64,000 bases of DNA from Terrisporobacter glycolicus ATCC 14880 = DSM 1288 (GTDB lineage Bacteria; Bacillota; Clostridia; Peptostreptococcales; Peptostreptococcaceae). Shown here piece by piece: positions 1-7,461 of this stretch. The position numbers and the translations under genes are program-made. The stretch spans positions 1,612,001 to 1,676,000 of the forward strand of contig NZ_CP117523.1 in NCBI RefSeq assembly GCF_036812735.1. Reading direction: 5' to 3'. The notes under the pieces are model-generated. The model made no database searches. It saw only the letters and a program-made list of their open reading frames with translations, and had not been told where the DNA came from. Within the stretch, counting starts at the first letter, position 1, and each line of letters begins with the position of its first letter.

Positions 1-2
1 AT

Positions 3-272
3 ATGTTAATAAATGGAGTTATGGGACTTTGTGGTGAATCAGGAGAGGCGATAGACATTGTAAAAAAACATATAGCTCATAATCATGAATTGGATAAAGA
101 GCATTTGGCAAAGGAACTTGGTGATGTTGCTTGGTATTTAGCTGAAACAGCTACTGCTTTAGGATATTCATTAGAAGATATATTTAAAATGAATATTGAT
201 AAATTGAAAAAAAGATATCCTGATGGATTTGATAGTGAAAAATCTATTCATAGAAGAGAAGACGATATTTAA
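3..272 (+). CDS. MazG-like nucleotide pyrophosphohydrolase (5' end cut by window)
   Basis: Visible part is 89 residues. It carries the all-alpha NTP pyrophosphohydrolase signature: GESGEAIDIVKK near residues 11-22 and ELGDVAWYLAETA near 38-50, giving the EExxE/ExxD-type acidic residues that bind Mg2+ in MazG/dUTPase-like enzymes. The family hydrolyses (d)NTPs to monophosphate and pyrophosphate, often for pool cleansing. Single-domain relatives are usually somewhat longer at the N terminus, so the first Met seen here is probably internal and the true start lies upstream of the window. A rho-independent terminator follows directly, so this is the last gene of its transcript. Substrate cannot be told from sequence. 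Confidence 0.8.
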   Translation: MLINGVMGLCGESGEAIDIVKKHIAHNHELDKEHLAKELGDVAWYLAETATALGYSLEDIFKMNIDKLKKRYPDGFDSEKSIHRREDDI

Positions 273-280
273 AAATAATT

Positions 281-318
281 AAAATATCCTATTTTCATTT
301 GGAGAATAGGGTATTTTT
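281..318 (+). terminator. Rho-independent terminator after the MazG-like gene
   Basis: The arms AAAATATCCTATTTTC and GAGAATAGGGTATTTT pair with two G:U wobbles around a short loop, followed by a T run. It lies 9 bases after the stop codon. Confidence 0.8.
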
Positions 319-397
319 ATGTGAATTAATTGACATAAATGCATAAAATAAATTACCATTATAGTGGAAATACATATTATTGTACAGGGGAGATTTT

Positions 398-1147
398 ATG
401 ATGATAAAAATAATAGTAAGTGGTCTTGGAAATACAGGAAGAGAAATAGTAAAATGTATAAATGAAACTGAGGGAGTAGAAGTATTTTGTGCAGTTTCAG
501 ATCATGATTTAAAAGGGGTAGATTTTAAAATATATCCAAAGTTTAGTGATATACAAGGAAAAGCAGATGTAATAATAGATTTTTCGAAAGCATCTAGACT
601 AGAAGAAATTTTAGACTATGGTGTAAGTACTAAAACACCAGTAATTATAGGTACTACAGCTCACAGTGATGAACAAAATGAGAAAGTTAAAGAAGTATCA
701 AAATTAATACCAGTATTTAAATCTTCAAATACATCAATTGGTATAACTGTAATGCTTCAATTAGTAAAAACAGCCACTAGATTATTAGATGGATTTGATA
801 TAGAAATAATAGAAAAACACCACAATAGAAAAGAAGATTGTCCATGTGGAACGGCTTTTATGACAGCAGATGCTATAAAAGAAGTAAGAAATGAACTTAC
901 AAATATTTATGGAAGACATGGAAAAAATGCTAAAAGACAAGAAAATGAACTAGGCATACATACTATAAGAGGTGGAACAATTATAGGAGACAACGATGTG
1001 ATTTTTGCAGGAGATGATGAAGTACTAGAAATAAAACATAAAGCTGGTTCAAATATGATATTTGCCAAAGGCGCTGTTATGGCAGCTAAGTTTATTGTAA
1101 ATGCAGAAAATGGATTATACGATATGAATGATGTTTTACTAGGATAA
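398..1147 (+). CDS. dapB: 4-hydroxy-tetrahydrodipicolinate reductase
   Basis: Cytoplasmic NAD(P)H-dependent reductase of the lysine/diaminopimelate pathway, acting after DapA. About 249 aa, normal for the family. An N-terminal Rossmann fold begins IKIIVSGLGNTGREIV. The catalytic/substrate segment is EKHHNRKEDCPCGTA, the family E-HHxxKxDxPSGTA motif with Cys in place of the usual Ser. GTTAHSDEQ and RGGTIIGDNDVIFAG are also typical. The ATG at 398 (or 401) is preceded by AGGGGAG at proper spacing; an upstream in-frame ATG at 380 lacks a ribosome-binding site. It stands alone, with no dapA or lysC beside it and no lysine riboswitch visible in the 80 bases upstream. Confidence 0.93.
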   Translation: MMIKIIVSGLGNTGREIVKCINETEGVEVFCAVSDHDLKGVDFKIYPKFSDIQGKADVIIDFSKASRLEEILDYGVSTKTPVIIGTTAHSDEQNEKVKEVSKLIPVFKSSNTSIGITVMLQLVKTATRLLDGFDIEIIEKHHNRKEDCPCGTAFMTADAIKEVRNELTNIYGRHGKNAKRQENELGIHTIRGGTIIGDNDVIFAGDDEVLEIKHKAGSNMIFAKGAVMAAKFIVNAENGLYDMNDVLLG

Positions 1148-1242
1148 TAAATATAAGTGATAGAATATTATAAATATAATAAGTCAAAGATTTCTTCCTA
1201 TGATATAATAATCAAGGTATTGGTAAAATTAGGAGGAAAATA

Positions 1243-1956
1243 ATGAAGAATAAAAAATATTATATTGTAGTATCACTAGTATTAGTAGGTTTATCTGCTA
1301 TTATGTTTCTAATACATTACTTAGTATTTGGCCAAGCTGTAAACACAGCATATTATTCATTAATGAATTTATGTTTTATTCCTGTAAACAGTTTAGTTGT
1401 CACATTAATATTGGAAAGATTAATAGATTATAAAGCTAAGCAAGAAAGAATGGAAAAGCTTAGTATGTTAATTGGACTATTTTTTACTGAAGTAGGATAC
1501 AAATTGATGCGTCTAATTATAAAAGCAGATAAAGGAGGTAAAAACTCTATAACTTCTTTTAATAATTTGGATGAAGTAAAAAATCAAGTGGAAAAACATA
1601 ATTATACTATTGATATGAAGGATATAGATCTGGATGAAATAAAGGATGTTTTACTTGAAAATAGCAACCTATTAGTGAATTTAATCAGTAATGAAAATAT
1701 AACAGAACATGAAATATTTACAGATTTACTTATGTCCGTAATACATTTAAGAGACGAGATTATTTTTTACAAAAATGATAAAAACAATCAGTTAGATATT
1801 AGTCATTTAGAAAAAGATATTTTAAGAGTTTATAAAAATATTGCTATGCAATGGGTTGATTACTTAAAGTATTTAAATAAATCTTATCCATTTTTATACA
1901 ACAATGCAATTAGATTAAATCCATTTAGATTTAGTCAAGCTAAAAAGATTTACTAG
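1243..1956 (+). CDS. membrane-anchored protein of unknown function
   Basis: 237 aa, preceded by a strong AGGAGG. Two hydrophobic segments near residues 7-28 and 38-60 form an N-terminal hairpin in the membrane. The rest (about 65-237) is a hydrophilic, largely helical cytoplasmic region rich in Lys, Asp, Glu and Asn. No catalytic motif is recognised. The shape (two membrane helices plus a helical soluble domain) gives no specific function. Its stop codon lies inside the stem of the following terminator, so it is a monocistronic unit between dapB and the ABC pair. Confidence 0.75.
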   Translation: MKNKKYYIVVSLVLVGLSAIMFLIHYLVFGQAVNTAYYSLMNLCFIPVNSLVVTLILERLIDYKAKQERMEKLSMLIGLFFTEVGYKLMRLIIKADKGGKNSITSFNNLDEVKNQVEKHNYTIDMKDIDLDEIKDVLLENSNLLVNLISNENITEHEIFTDLLMSVIHLRDEIIFYKNDKNNQLDISHLEKDILRVYKNIAMQWVDYLKYLNKSYPFLYNNAIRLNPFRFSQAKKIY

Positions 1957-1983
1957 GTTATAAGACTTAGTAAATCTTTTTAT
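1942..1983 (+). terminator. Terminator overlapping the end of the preceding gene
   Basis: Stem AAAAGATTTACTA pairs with TAGTAAATCTTTT, followed by T-rich sequence. The 5' arm includes the last codons and stop of the upstream gene. Confidence 0.8.
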
Positions 1984-2065
1984 ATATTAGAATATAATGT
2001 TTGAAAGCCTAGGCAACTAACTCTATACTAATATTATAAAATAAAATGAAAATGGGGGATTTGTA

Positions 2066-2959
2066 GTGAAGATAATTGAAACTAAGAACCTAACAAAATC
2101 GTATAAGAAAAATAGAGGAATTGAAAATATTAATATAAGTGTAAATGAAGGAGAAATTTACGGATTTATTGGACCAAATGGTGCAGGAAAATCTACTACA
2201 ATAAAGACATTACTAAACTTCATATATCCAACTGGTGGAAGTGCAACCATATTTGGAATGGATATTGTAAAAGATAATTGTAAAATAAAAGAAAGCATAG
2301 GATATGTGCCTAGTGAAGTTAAATATTACGACACAGTTAAAGTAAAGGATATAATGAAATATGCTCAAAGTTTTTATCCAAATGTTAGTGATGAAGAATT
2401 ATCACAAATATGTACAGATTTAGAATTAGACATGGAAAAGAAAATGGAAGAACTTAGTTTAGGAAATAAGAAAAAAGTAGCAATTGCACAAGCTTTAGTT
2501 CAAAATCCAAAACTTTTAATTTTAGATGAACCTACTAATGGTCTAGATCCTCTAATGCAAAAAAAGTTATTTAATATATTAGTGAAAGAGAAGGAAAAAG
2601 GAAATACTGTTTTCTTATCATCTCACAATTTGAACGAAGTACAAAGTTTATGTGATAGGGTAGCTGTAATAAAAGAGGGAAAAATAATAGATGTAATTGA
2701 ACTTGAAAAGGCTACAAAGACTCTAGGTCTAAAAGTTACATTAAGCAGTAAGGGTATTAATGAAGAAATAATACTAAATTTAGGTGGAAAGATTTTAAAT
2801 AAGTCAAATAACAACTCATTTGTCTTCCTTTATTACAAAGATGCAAATTATTTAGTTAAAGAATTAAGCAAATATACTATTGATGAATTATTAATAGAAA
2901 AAGAAGACCTAGAAGATACTTTCTTAAATTATTATGAAAATAAGGAGGAAGATAAATAA
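2066..2959 (+). CDS. ABC transporter ATP-binding protein (BcrA-like/ABC-2 exporter type)
   Basis: 297-aa ATPase subunit that would power the membrane protein encoded next. Walker A GPNGAGKST lies at residues 36-44, the signature is the variant LSLGNKKK near 134, Walker B is LLILDEPTNGLDP near 152, and the H-loop is SSH. About 80 C-terminal residues form the accessory domain common in BcrA/NatA-like subunits. GTG start with GGGGGAT six bases upstream. The stop codon overlaps the ATG of the permease (TAATG), so translation is coupled. Position next to uppP and BceRSAB-type genes suggests a peptide-antibiotic or lipid export role, but the cargo is inference. Confidence 0.88.
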   Translation: MKIIETKNLTKSYKKNRGIENINISVNEGEIYGFIGPNGAGKSTTIKTLLNFIYPTGGSATIFGMDIVKDNCKIKESIGYVPSEVKYYDTVKVKDIMKYAQSFYPNVSDEELSQICTDLELDMEKKMEELSLGNKKKVAIAQALVQNPKLLILDEPTNGLDPLMQKKLFNILVKEKEKGNTVFLSSHNLNEVQSLCDRVAVIKEGKIIDVIELEKATKTLGLKVTLSSKGINEEIILNLGGKILNKSNNNSFVFLYYKDANYLVKELSKYTIDELLIEKEDLEDTFLNYYENKEEDK

Positions 2960-3774
2960 TGAATATATTTAAATTTGAGTTTAAAAGACTATTAAAATCA
3001 TGTCTTATTTGGTCAGTAGTTTGTGGTATGATGATAGCTTTATTTATGTCACTGTTTCCAAGTATGGCGGATATGGGAATGCAAGAATTGGTAAATGATA
3101 AGATGAGTGGCTTATCTGTAGATATGTTAAAGGCATTTAATATAGATGCAGGAACAGATTTTTCAGATATATTTAATTATATGGCATATGTTATTCAATA
3201 TATAGCCATGGCAAGTGCTGTATATGGAGCAATTTTAGGAGTTAACTCTCTTATAAAAGAAGAAAGTCAGGGAACAATAGAATTTTTATATTCAAAACCA
3301 ATAAAAAGAGGCAAAATCGTAAGTTATAAGTTATTATCAATAATTTCAATTTATTTTCTTTATATAGTAATTATAGGTGCAACTAATATATTTGTTTGTA
3401 TGGCAGTAAAACCAGATAATGTGGAACTTATGGATCTTTTGATAAATATTAAAATAGTATATATGGGAATGTTTATTTTAGGCCTTGTATTTATGTTTAT
3501 AGGAATGTTCATATCTGCTTTGGTTAAGTCAGATAAAGGAGGAATTCCTATATCAATTGGAATATTCTTTGTTTCTTATTTATTTGGCATAATAGGTAAA
3601 TTAAAAGAAGATTTTGAGTTTCTTAAGTATTTTTCGCCTTTTGATTATTATGTACCAGGAGACCTTTTAAAAAATGGATTTGAAATGAAATATGTTATAA
3701 TAGGTATTTGTATAATGATTGTATCCATTGTAAGTACTTACTTAATTTATAAGAGAAAAGATATGAATATTTAG
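2959..3774 (+). CDS. ABC-2 type permease subunit
   Basis: 271 aa with six hydrophobic segments (about 16-32, 75-95, 125-150, 170-192, 198-218, 243-264). The segment TIEFLYSKPIKRGKIVSYKLL near 108-130 is the conserved cytoplasmic coupling region of NosY/BcrB-like ABC-2 permeases (ITLLLSKPISR-type). It overlaps the ATPase gene by one base and is followed by a terminator, so the two genes form a complete two-component exporter. Substrate unknown. Context suggests envelope-stress or antimicrobial efflux. Confidence 0.85.
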   Translation: MNIFKFEFKRLLKSCLIWSVVCGMMIALFMSLFPSMADMGMQELVNDKMSGLSVDMLKAFNIDAGTDFSDIFNYMAYVIQYIAMASAVYGAILGVNSLIKEESQGTIEFLYSKPIKRGKIVSYKLLSIISIYFLYIVIIGATNIFVCMAVKPDNVELMDLLINIKIVYMGMFILGLVFMFIGMFISALVKSDKGGIPISIGIFFVSYLFGIIGKLKEDFEFLKYFSPFDYYVPGDLLKNGFEMKYVIIGICIMIVSIVSTYLIYKRKDMNI

Positions 3775-3827
3775 ATGTTGAAAGTTTTAGCTATATATTA
3801 TAAGCACAAAATTAAATAAAAACAATT

Positions 3828-3877
3828 AAGGTACTAGGGTGAATTTGCTTATGCAATTTATACCTAGTACTTTTTTA
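3828..3877 (+). terminator. Terminator after the ABC-2 exporter pair
   Basis: Long stem: AAGGTACTAGG...TTTGC pairs with GCAAATT-like sequence ending CCTAGTACTT, then TTTTTT. A few G:U pairs. It ends exactly where the uppP operator begins. Confidence 0.85.
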
Positions 3878-3952
3878 TTACATAGATGTAATCTTTGTGT
3901 AAGGTTTGCAGATAGATTAAATGTAAAATAAATAATAAAGTTTTAGTATAAT
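3878..3952 (+). promoter_or_regulatory. uppP promoter with BceR-type operator
   Basis: The perfect dyad TTACAT-AG-ATGTAA occupies 3878-3891. Nine bases later comes AAGGTTTGCAGATAG (3901-3915), and a -10 box TATAAT lies at 3947-3952. No good -35 is visible, as expected for an activator-dependent promoter. The same dyad, same 9-base gap, same 15-base motif and same distance to the -10 occur before the bceA-like gene. The inner part fits TTACA-N4-TGTAA, an arrangement like that of BceR-family operators. That the adjacent response regulator binds it is inference. Confidence 0.7.
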
Positions 3953-3981
3953 CAAATTTATTTTAAAGTGAGGTTGCATTT

Positions 3982-4812
3982 ATGGAATTGATAGAAATTT
4001 TAAAATCTATAATTTTAGGTATAATTGAAGGAATTACAGAGTGGCTTCCCATAAGTAGTACAGGTCACATGATCTTAGTAGATCAATTTTTACAACTAAA
4101 TATGTCAGAAGCTTTTAAAGAAATGTATTTTGTAGTAATACAGCTAGGGGCCATTATGGCAGTAGTAGCTTTGTATTGGGAAAGAATATTCCCCTTTGAT
4201 TTTAAAGATAAAGAAATAGTAAAAAAAGATATTTTTATTATGTGGGTGAAAATTTTTATAGCTTGTGTGCCAGCAGCAATAGTAGGGATATTGTGTGATG
4301 ATAAAATAAATGAGCTATTTTATAATTTTAAAAGTGTGGCCATAGTTTTAATAGTATTTGGTGTTTTATTTATAGTAATAGAAAATTATAACAAAGGGAA
4401 AAATCCAAAGGTGGATAATATAAATAATTTAAGTTTCAAAATTGCTATAATTATAGGCGTTTTTCAACTAATAGCCGCAGTATTTCCAGGAACATCACGT
4501 TCAGGAGCAACTATAGTAGGAGCGTTATTATTGGGAGTTTCCAGAGGGGTTGCTGCGGAGTTTACTTTCTTTTTAGCCATACCAGTGATGTTAGGTGCAA
4601 GCTTATTAAAGTTAATTAAATTTGGTGTTGTATTTACAAGTTTAGAAGGAATTGTTTTAATAGTTGGAATAATAATATCATTTATAGTATCTTTATTTGT
4701 TATAAAGTTTCTTATGGATTATATTAAAAAGCATGACTTTAAAGTTTTTGGGTGGTATAGAATAGTCTTAGGATGTATATTATTATTGGATGTATTATTG
4801 ATAAAATCATAG
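3982..4812 (+). CDS. uppP: undecaprenyl-diphosphatase (bacitracin resistance)
   Basis: Membrane enzyme that dephosphorylates undecaprenyl diphosphate, recycling the lipid carrier for cell-wall synthesis; extra copies protect against bacitracin, which binds the diphosphate form. 276 aa, typical length. Family motifs are both present: EGITEWLPISSTGH (residues 17-30, acidic pair E17/E21) and FPGTSRSGA near 166-174. About eight membrane helices. Start ATG preceded by GTGAGG. Located between an ABC-2 exporter and BceRSAB-like genes and carrying the same operator as bceA, it appears to be an inducible rather than housekeeping copy (inference). Confidence 0.95.
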   Translation: MELIEILKSIILGIIEGITEWLPISSTGHMILVDQFLQLNMSEAFKEMYFVVIQLGAIMAVVALYWERIFPFDFKDKEIVKKDIFIMWVKIFIACVPAAIVGILCDDKINELFYNFKSVAIVLIVFGVLFIVIENYNKGKNPKVDNINNLSFKIAIIIGVFQLIAAVFPGTSRSGATIVGALLLGVSRGVAAEFTFFLAIPVMLGASLLKLIKFGVVFTSLEGIVLIVGIIISFIVSLFVIKFLMDYIKKHDFKVFGWYRIVLGCILLLDVLLIKS

Positions 4813-4879
4813 AGTAAATGTTATATTTATGATAAATATAAATAACTATTTGTAAGATAAATACTGGAGGAGGTGTAAT

Positions 4880-5572
4880 ATGAATAATATAATTTATATT
4901 GTGGAAGACGACATATCAATTAGCACCTTATTAAAAGATTACATGAATAAATATGGTTTCGAGGCAGTAATAGTTGAAAACTTTAATAATATTATGGAAG
5001 AGTTTGATGAGCTTAGTCCAAGTGTAGTGTTATTAGATGTTAACTTGCCAAAGTTTGATGGTTTTTATTGGTGTACAAAAATAAGACAAAAATCAAATGT
5101 ACCAATAATTTTTATATCGGCAAGGGACAGTGGAATGGATCAAATTAGGGCTTTGGAAAGTGGAGCAGATGATTATATAACTAAGCCATTTTATTACGAT
5201 GTGGTTATTGCAAAAATAAAAAGTTATATAAGAAGAGCATATGGTGAGTACTCTCCAAAGCTGGATGAACGAATTGTAGAACTTGATGGATTGAAATTTT
5301 ACCCAGAAAGATTAGAACTAAAGTATAAGAGTAAAGATTTAGTTCTAACTAAAAAGGAAGGAATACTTTTGGAATGCCTTATAAAAAAATATCCAAAAGT
5401 AGTGAGTAGAGATTATTTATTGGAAAAAATATGGGATGATATTGAATTTGTAGAAGAAAATACACTAAATGTGAATGTAAGTAGAATAAGAAAAAGACTT
5501 TATGATTTGGGAATAGAAGATGGAGTTCAAACAGTTAGAGGTGTTGGATACAAACTAAATAAAACTTGGTAG
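4880..5572 (+). CDS. BceR-like OmpR-family response regulator
   Basis: 230 aa. Receiver domain residues 1-115 with acidic pocket VEDD near 8-11, phospho-acceptor Asp in LLDVNLP near 53, Thr/Ser switch in FISARDS and the conserved Lys in ITKPF. Winged-helix DNA-binding domain from about 130, ending VQTVRGVGYKL. Strong GGAGGAGGTG before the start. The stop lies a few bases before the histidine kinase ATG. The kinase is of the intramembrane-sensing type linked to peptide-antibiotic transporters, so this regulator most likely activates uppP and the bceAB-like operon. Confidence 0.9.
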   Translation: MNNIIYIVEDDISISTLLKDYMNKYGFEAVIVENFNNIMEEFDELSPSVVLLDVNLPKFDGFYWCTKIRQKSNVPIIFISARDSGMDQIRALESGADDYITKPFYYDVVIAKIKSYIRRAYGEYSPKLDERIVELDGLKFYPERLELKYKSKDLVLTKKEGILLECLIKKYPKVVSRDYLLEKIWDDIEFVEENTLNVNVSRIRKRLYDLGIEDGVQTVRGVGYKLNKTW

Positions 5573-5580
5573 GTAAGAAT

Positions 5581-6561
5581 ATGAAATTATTTATAAGAGA
5601 ATATAAGGGATATGTTTTTGTTTATTATTTAGGACTTGTAATTACACTTTTTTATTGTAATATGATGAAATATATAAATTTTAGTGAAACTATATATATA
5701 TTATTGTTTAATACTTTTATAATAAGTTGTTTTATAATATACAGATACTTAAACTCTAAAAAAATATATAACTTTTTTGGAAAAAAAATAAATACTTTAG
5801 ACGGGTCCTTTGTGGACCTTGGAAGATCTGACTTAGGTAAAAATGTATCATTAATTTTAGAAAATCAATATGAGTTATACATAAATTCTTTGCAAGAGCA
5901 AAGGAAAAGGCATGAGGAGCATTTAACTTTTATAAATCACTGGATACATCAAATGAAAACTCCTTTATCAGTAATAAATCTTCAACTTCAAGATTATGAA
6001 GGAGAAGAAATTCAGTCAGAAATTATGCAGGAAGTAGATAAATTAGACAAAGGATTAAATATGGCAATGTATTTTGCACGACTAGATGAATTTGAAAAAG
6101 ATTTTGTAATTGAAAGAGTTAATTTATATGATGAAATCATGGAAATTGTAAATGAAGAAAAAAGATTATTTATAAAAAATAAAATAATGCCTAAGGTGAA
6201 TCTGAACAAGGACATAGAAGTACACACTGACAAGAAGTGGATAAAATTTGTAATAAAACAAATTATTATAAATGGAGTAAAATACTCAAAAGGTTATGGA
6301 AAATATATAACTATAGATTATGAAGAAAATGAAAAATATATTTCATTAGATATAATTGATGAAGGAGTAGGAATTTGCAAGAATGATATAAAAAGAGTTT
6401 TTGATTTATTTTTTACAGGTGAAAATGGACGTAAATATGGAGAGTCCACAGGTATGGGACTTTACATAGCAAAAACAGTTTGTGATAATTTAGGACATAA
6501 TATAGAAATAAAATCCCAAGAGAAAAAAGGAACGAAAGTATCCATATTATTTAATAAATGA
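5581..6561 (+). CDS. BceS-like intramembrane-sensing histidine kinase
   Basis: About 326 aa. Two N-terminal membrane helices (about 10-28 and 35-57) are joined by a very short external loop with no periplasmic sensor domain, the hallmark of intramembrane-sensing kinases of the BceS group. The H-box is FINHWIHQMKTPLSV, the form typical of BceS. N-box around IIINGVKYS, G boxes DEGVGI and GESTGMGLYIAK. ATG at 5581 follows AGGTAAG; an in-frame TTG at 5566 would overlap the regulator but lacks a ribosome site. In this family the kinase senses flux through the cognate BceAB transporter rather than the drug itself. Confidence 0.9.
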   Translation: MKLFIREYKGYVFVYYLGLVITLFYCNMMKYINFSETIYILLFNTFIISCFIIYRYLNSKKIYNFFGKKINTLDGSFVDLGRSDLGKNVSLILENQYELYINSLQEQRKRHEEHLTFINHWIHQMKTPLSVINLQLQDYEGEEIQSEIMQEVDKLDKGLNMAMYFARLDEFEKDFVIERVNLYDEIMEIVNEEKRLFIKNKIMPKVNLNKDIEVHTDKKWIKFVIKQIIINGVKYSKGYGKYITIDYEENEKYISLDIIDEGVGICKNDIKRVFDLFFTGENGRKYGESTGMGLYIAKTVCDNLGHNIEIKSQEKKGTKVSILFNK

Positions 6562-6593
6562 AAAGTCAGTGGTAAATGAACTACTGACTTTTA
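6561..6593 (+). terminator. Terminator after the two-component system
   Basis: AAAAGTCAGTGGT pairs with ACTACTGACTTTT (one G:U). It separates the kinase from the bceAB transcript, which has its own promoter. Confidence 0.75.
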
Positions 6594-6600
6594 AAATATA

Positions 6601-6681
6601 CAAACCTTACATGAATGTAATACTCTTGAAAGGTTTGCAGATAGTTACATTTTTAAATCTAAATTAAAATTGGTATATAAG
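6601..6681 (+). promoter_or_regulatory. bceAB promoter with BceR-type operator
   Basis: The perfect dyad TTACAT-GA-ATGTAA at 6607-6620 is followed after nine bases by AAGGTTTGCAGATAG (6630-6644) and a -10-like TATAAG at 6676-6681. Spacing is identical to the uppP promoter. Here an extra outer inverted repeat CAAACCTT (6601-6608) / AAGGTTTG (6630-6637) embraces the dyad. No clear -35, so activation by a response regulator is expected. Confidence 0.7.
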
Positions 6682-6714
6682 AAAAATCAATTAATTTAGA
6701 AAGGAAGAAGAATT

Positions 6715-7461
6715 ATGGAAATATTAAATATAAAAAATTTAAAAAAAGTATATGGTAAAAAAGTAATTTCAACAGCTCTAAATAACATAAGTTTTGCTAT
6801 TGAGGATGGAGAGTTTGTGGGTATAATGGGGCCTAGTGGTAGTGGAAAAACTACACTTTTAAATCTTATCTCAACTATTGATAAACCAACATCAGGAACA
6901 ATAACATTAAGAGGAGAAAATATTTTAAACCTAAAAGGTGATGACCTAGCTTTATTTAGAAGAAGAGAACTTGGATTTGTATTTCAAGACTTTAATTTAT
7001 TAAATACATTAACAATTGGTGAAAATATGATTTTACCTTTAACCCTAGACAATGTAGATTTAAAAGAACAAGAGAATAGATTAAATAAAGTTTCAAAAAT
7101 ATTGGGAATTGAAAACTTATTAGATAAAAGGACTTATGAAGTTTCTGGAGGACAGGCTCAAAGAACTGCCATAGGAAGGGCATTAATTAATAATCCTACT
7201 TTATTACTGGCAGATGAACCAACGGGAAATCTTGATTCTGCATCAGCAAGAGATGTAATGGAGTATTTGGAGAAAATAAATAAAGAAGAAAAAGTAACTA
7301 CTATGATGGTTACTCATGATCCTTTAGCAGCTAGCTATTGTAATAGAATACTGTTTATAAAAGATGGAGAGATTTACAACGAAATTTATAAAGGTGAAAA
7401 TAGAATTCAATTTTATCAAGAAATAATAGATGTACTTTCTTTATTGGGAGGTACTAAATAA
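6715..7461 (+). CDS. BceA-like ABC transporter ATPase (antimicrobial peptide resistance)
   Basis: 248 aa, MacB/LolD-type ATPase. Walker A GPSGSGKTT near 42-50, Q-loop VFQDFNLL, signature VSGGQAQRTAIGRAL near 145, Walker B LLLADEPTGNLDS near 166, H-loop VTHD. Stop overlaps the ATG of the large permease (TAATG). In BceAB systems this pair frees cell-wall precursors from peptide antibiotics such as bacitracin and also activates the kinase. Specific drug not predictable. Confidence 0.92.
   Translation: MEILNIKNLKKVYGKKVISTALNNISFAIEDGEFVGIMGPSGSGKTTLLNLISTIDKPTSGTITLRGENILNLKGDDLALFRRRELGFVFQDFNLLNTLTIGENMILPLTLDNVDLKEQENRLNKVSKILGIENLLDKRTYEVSGGQAQRTAIGRALINNPTLLLADEPTGNLDSASARDVMEYLEKINKEEKVTTMMVTHDPLAASYCNRILFIKDGEIYNEIYKGENRIQFYQEIIDVLSLLGGTK

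Noticed and set aside
319-397. Lysine riboswitch before dapB
   Set aside because: The space after the preceding terminator is too short and no L-box elements are visible.
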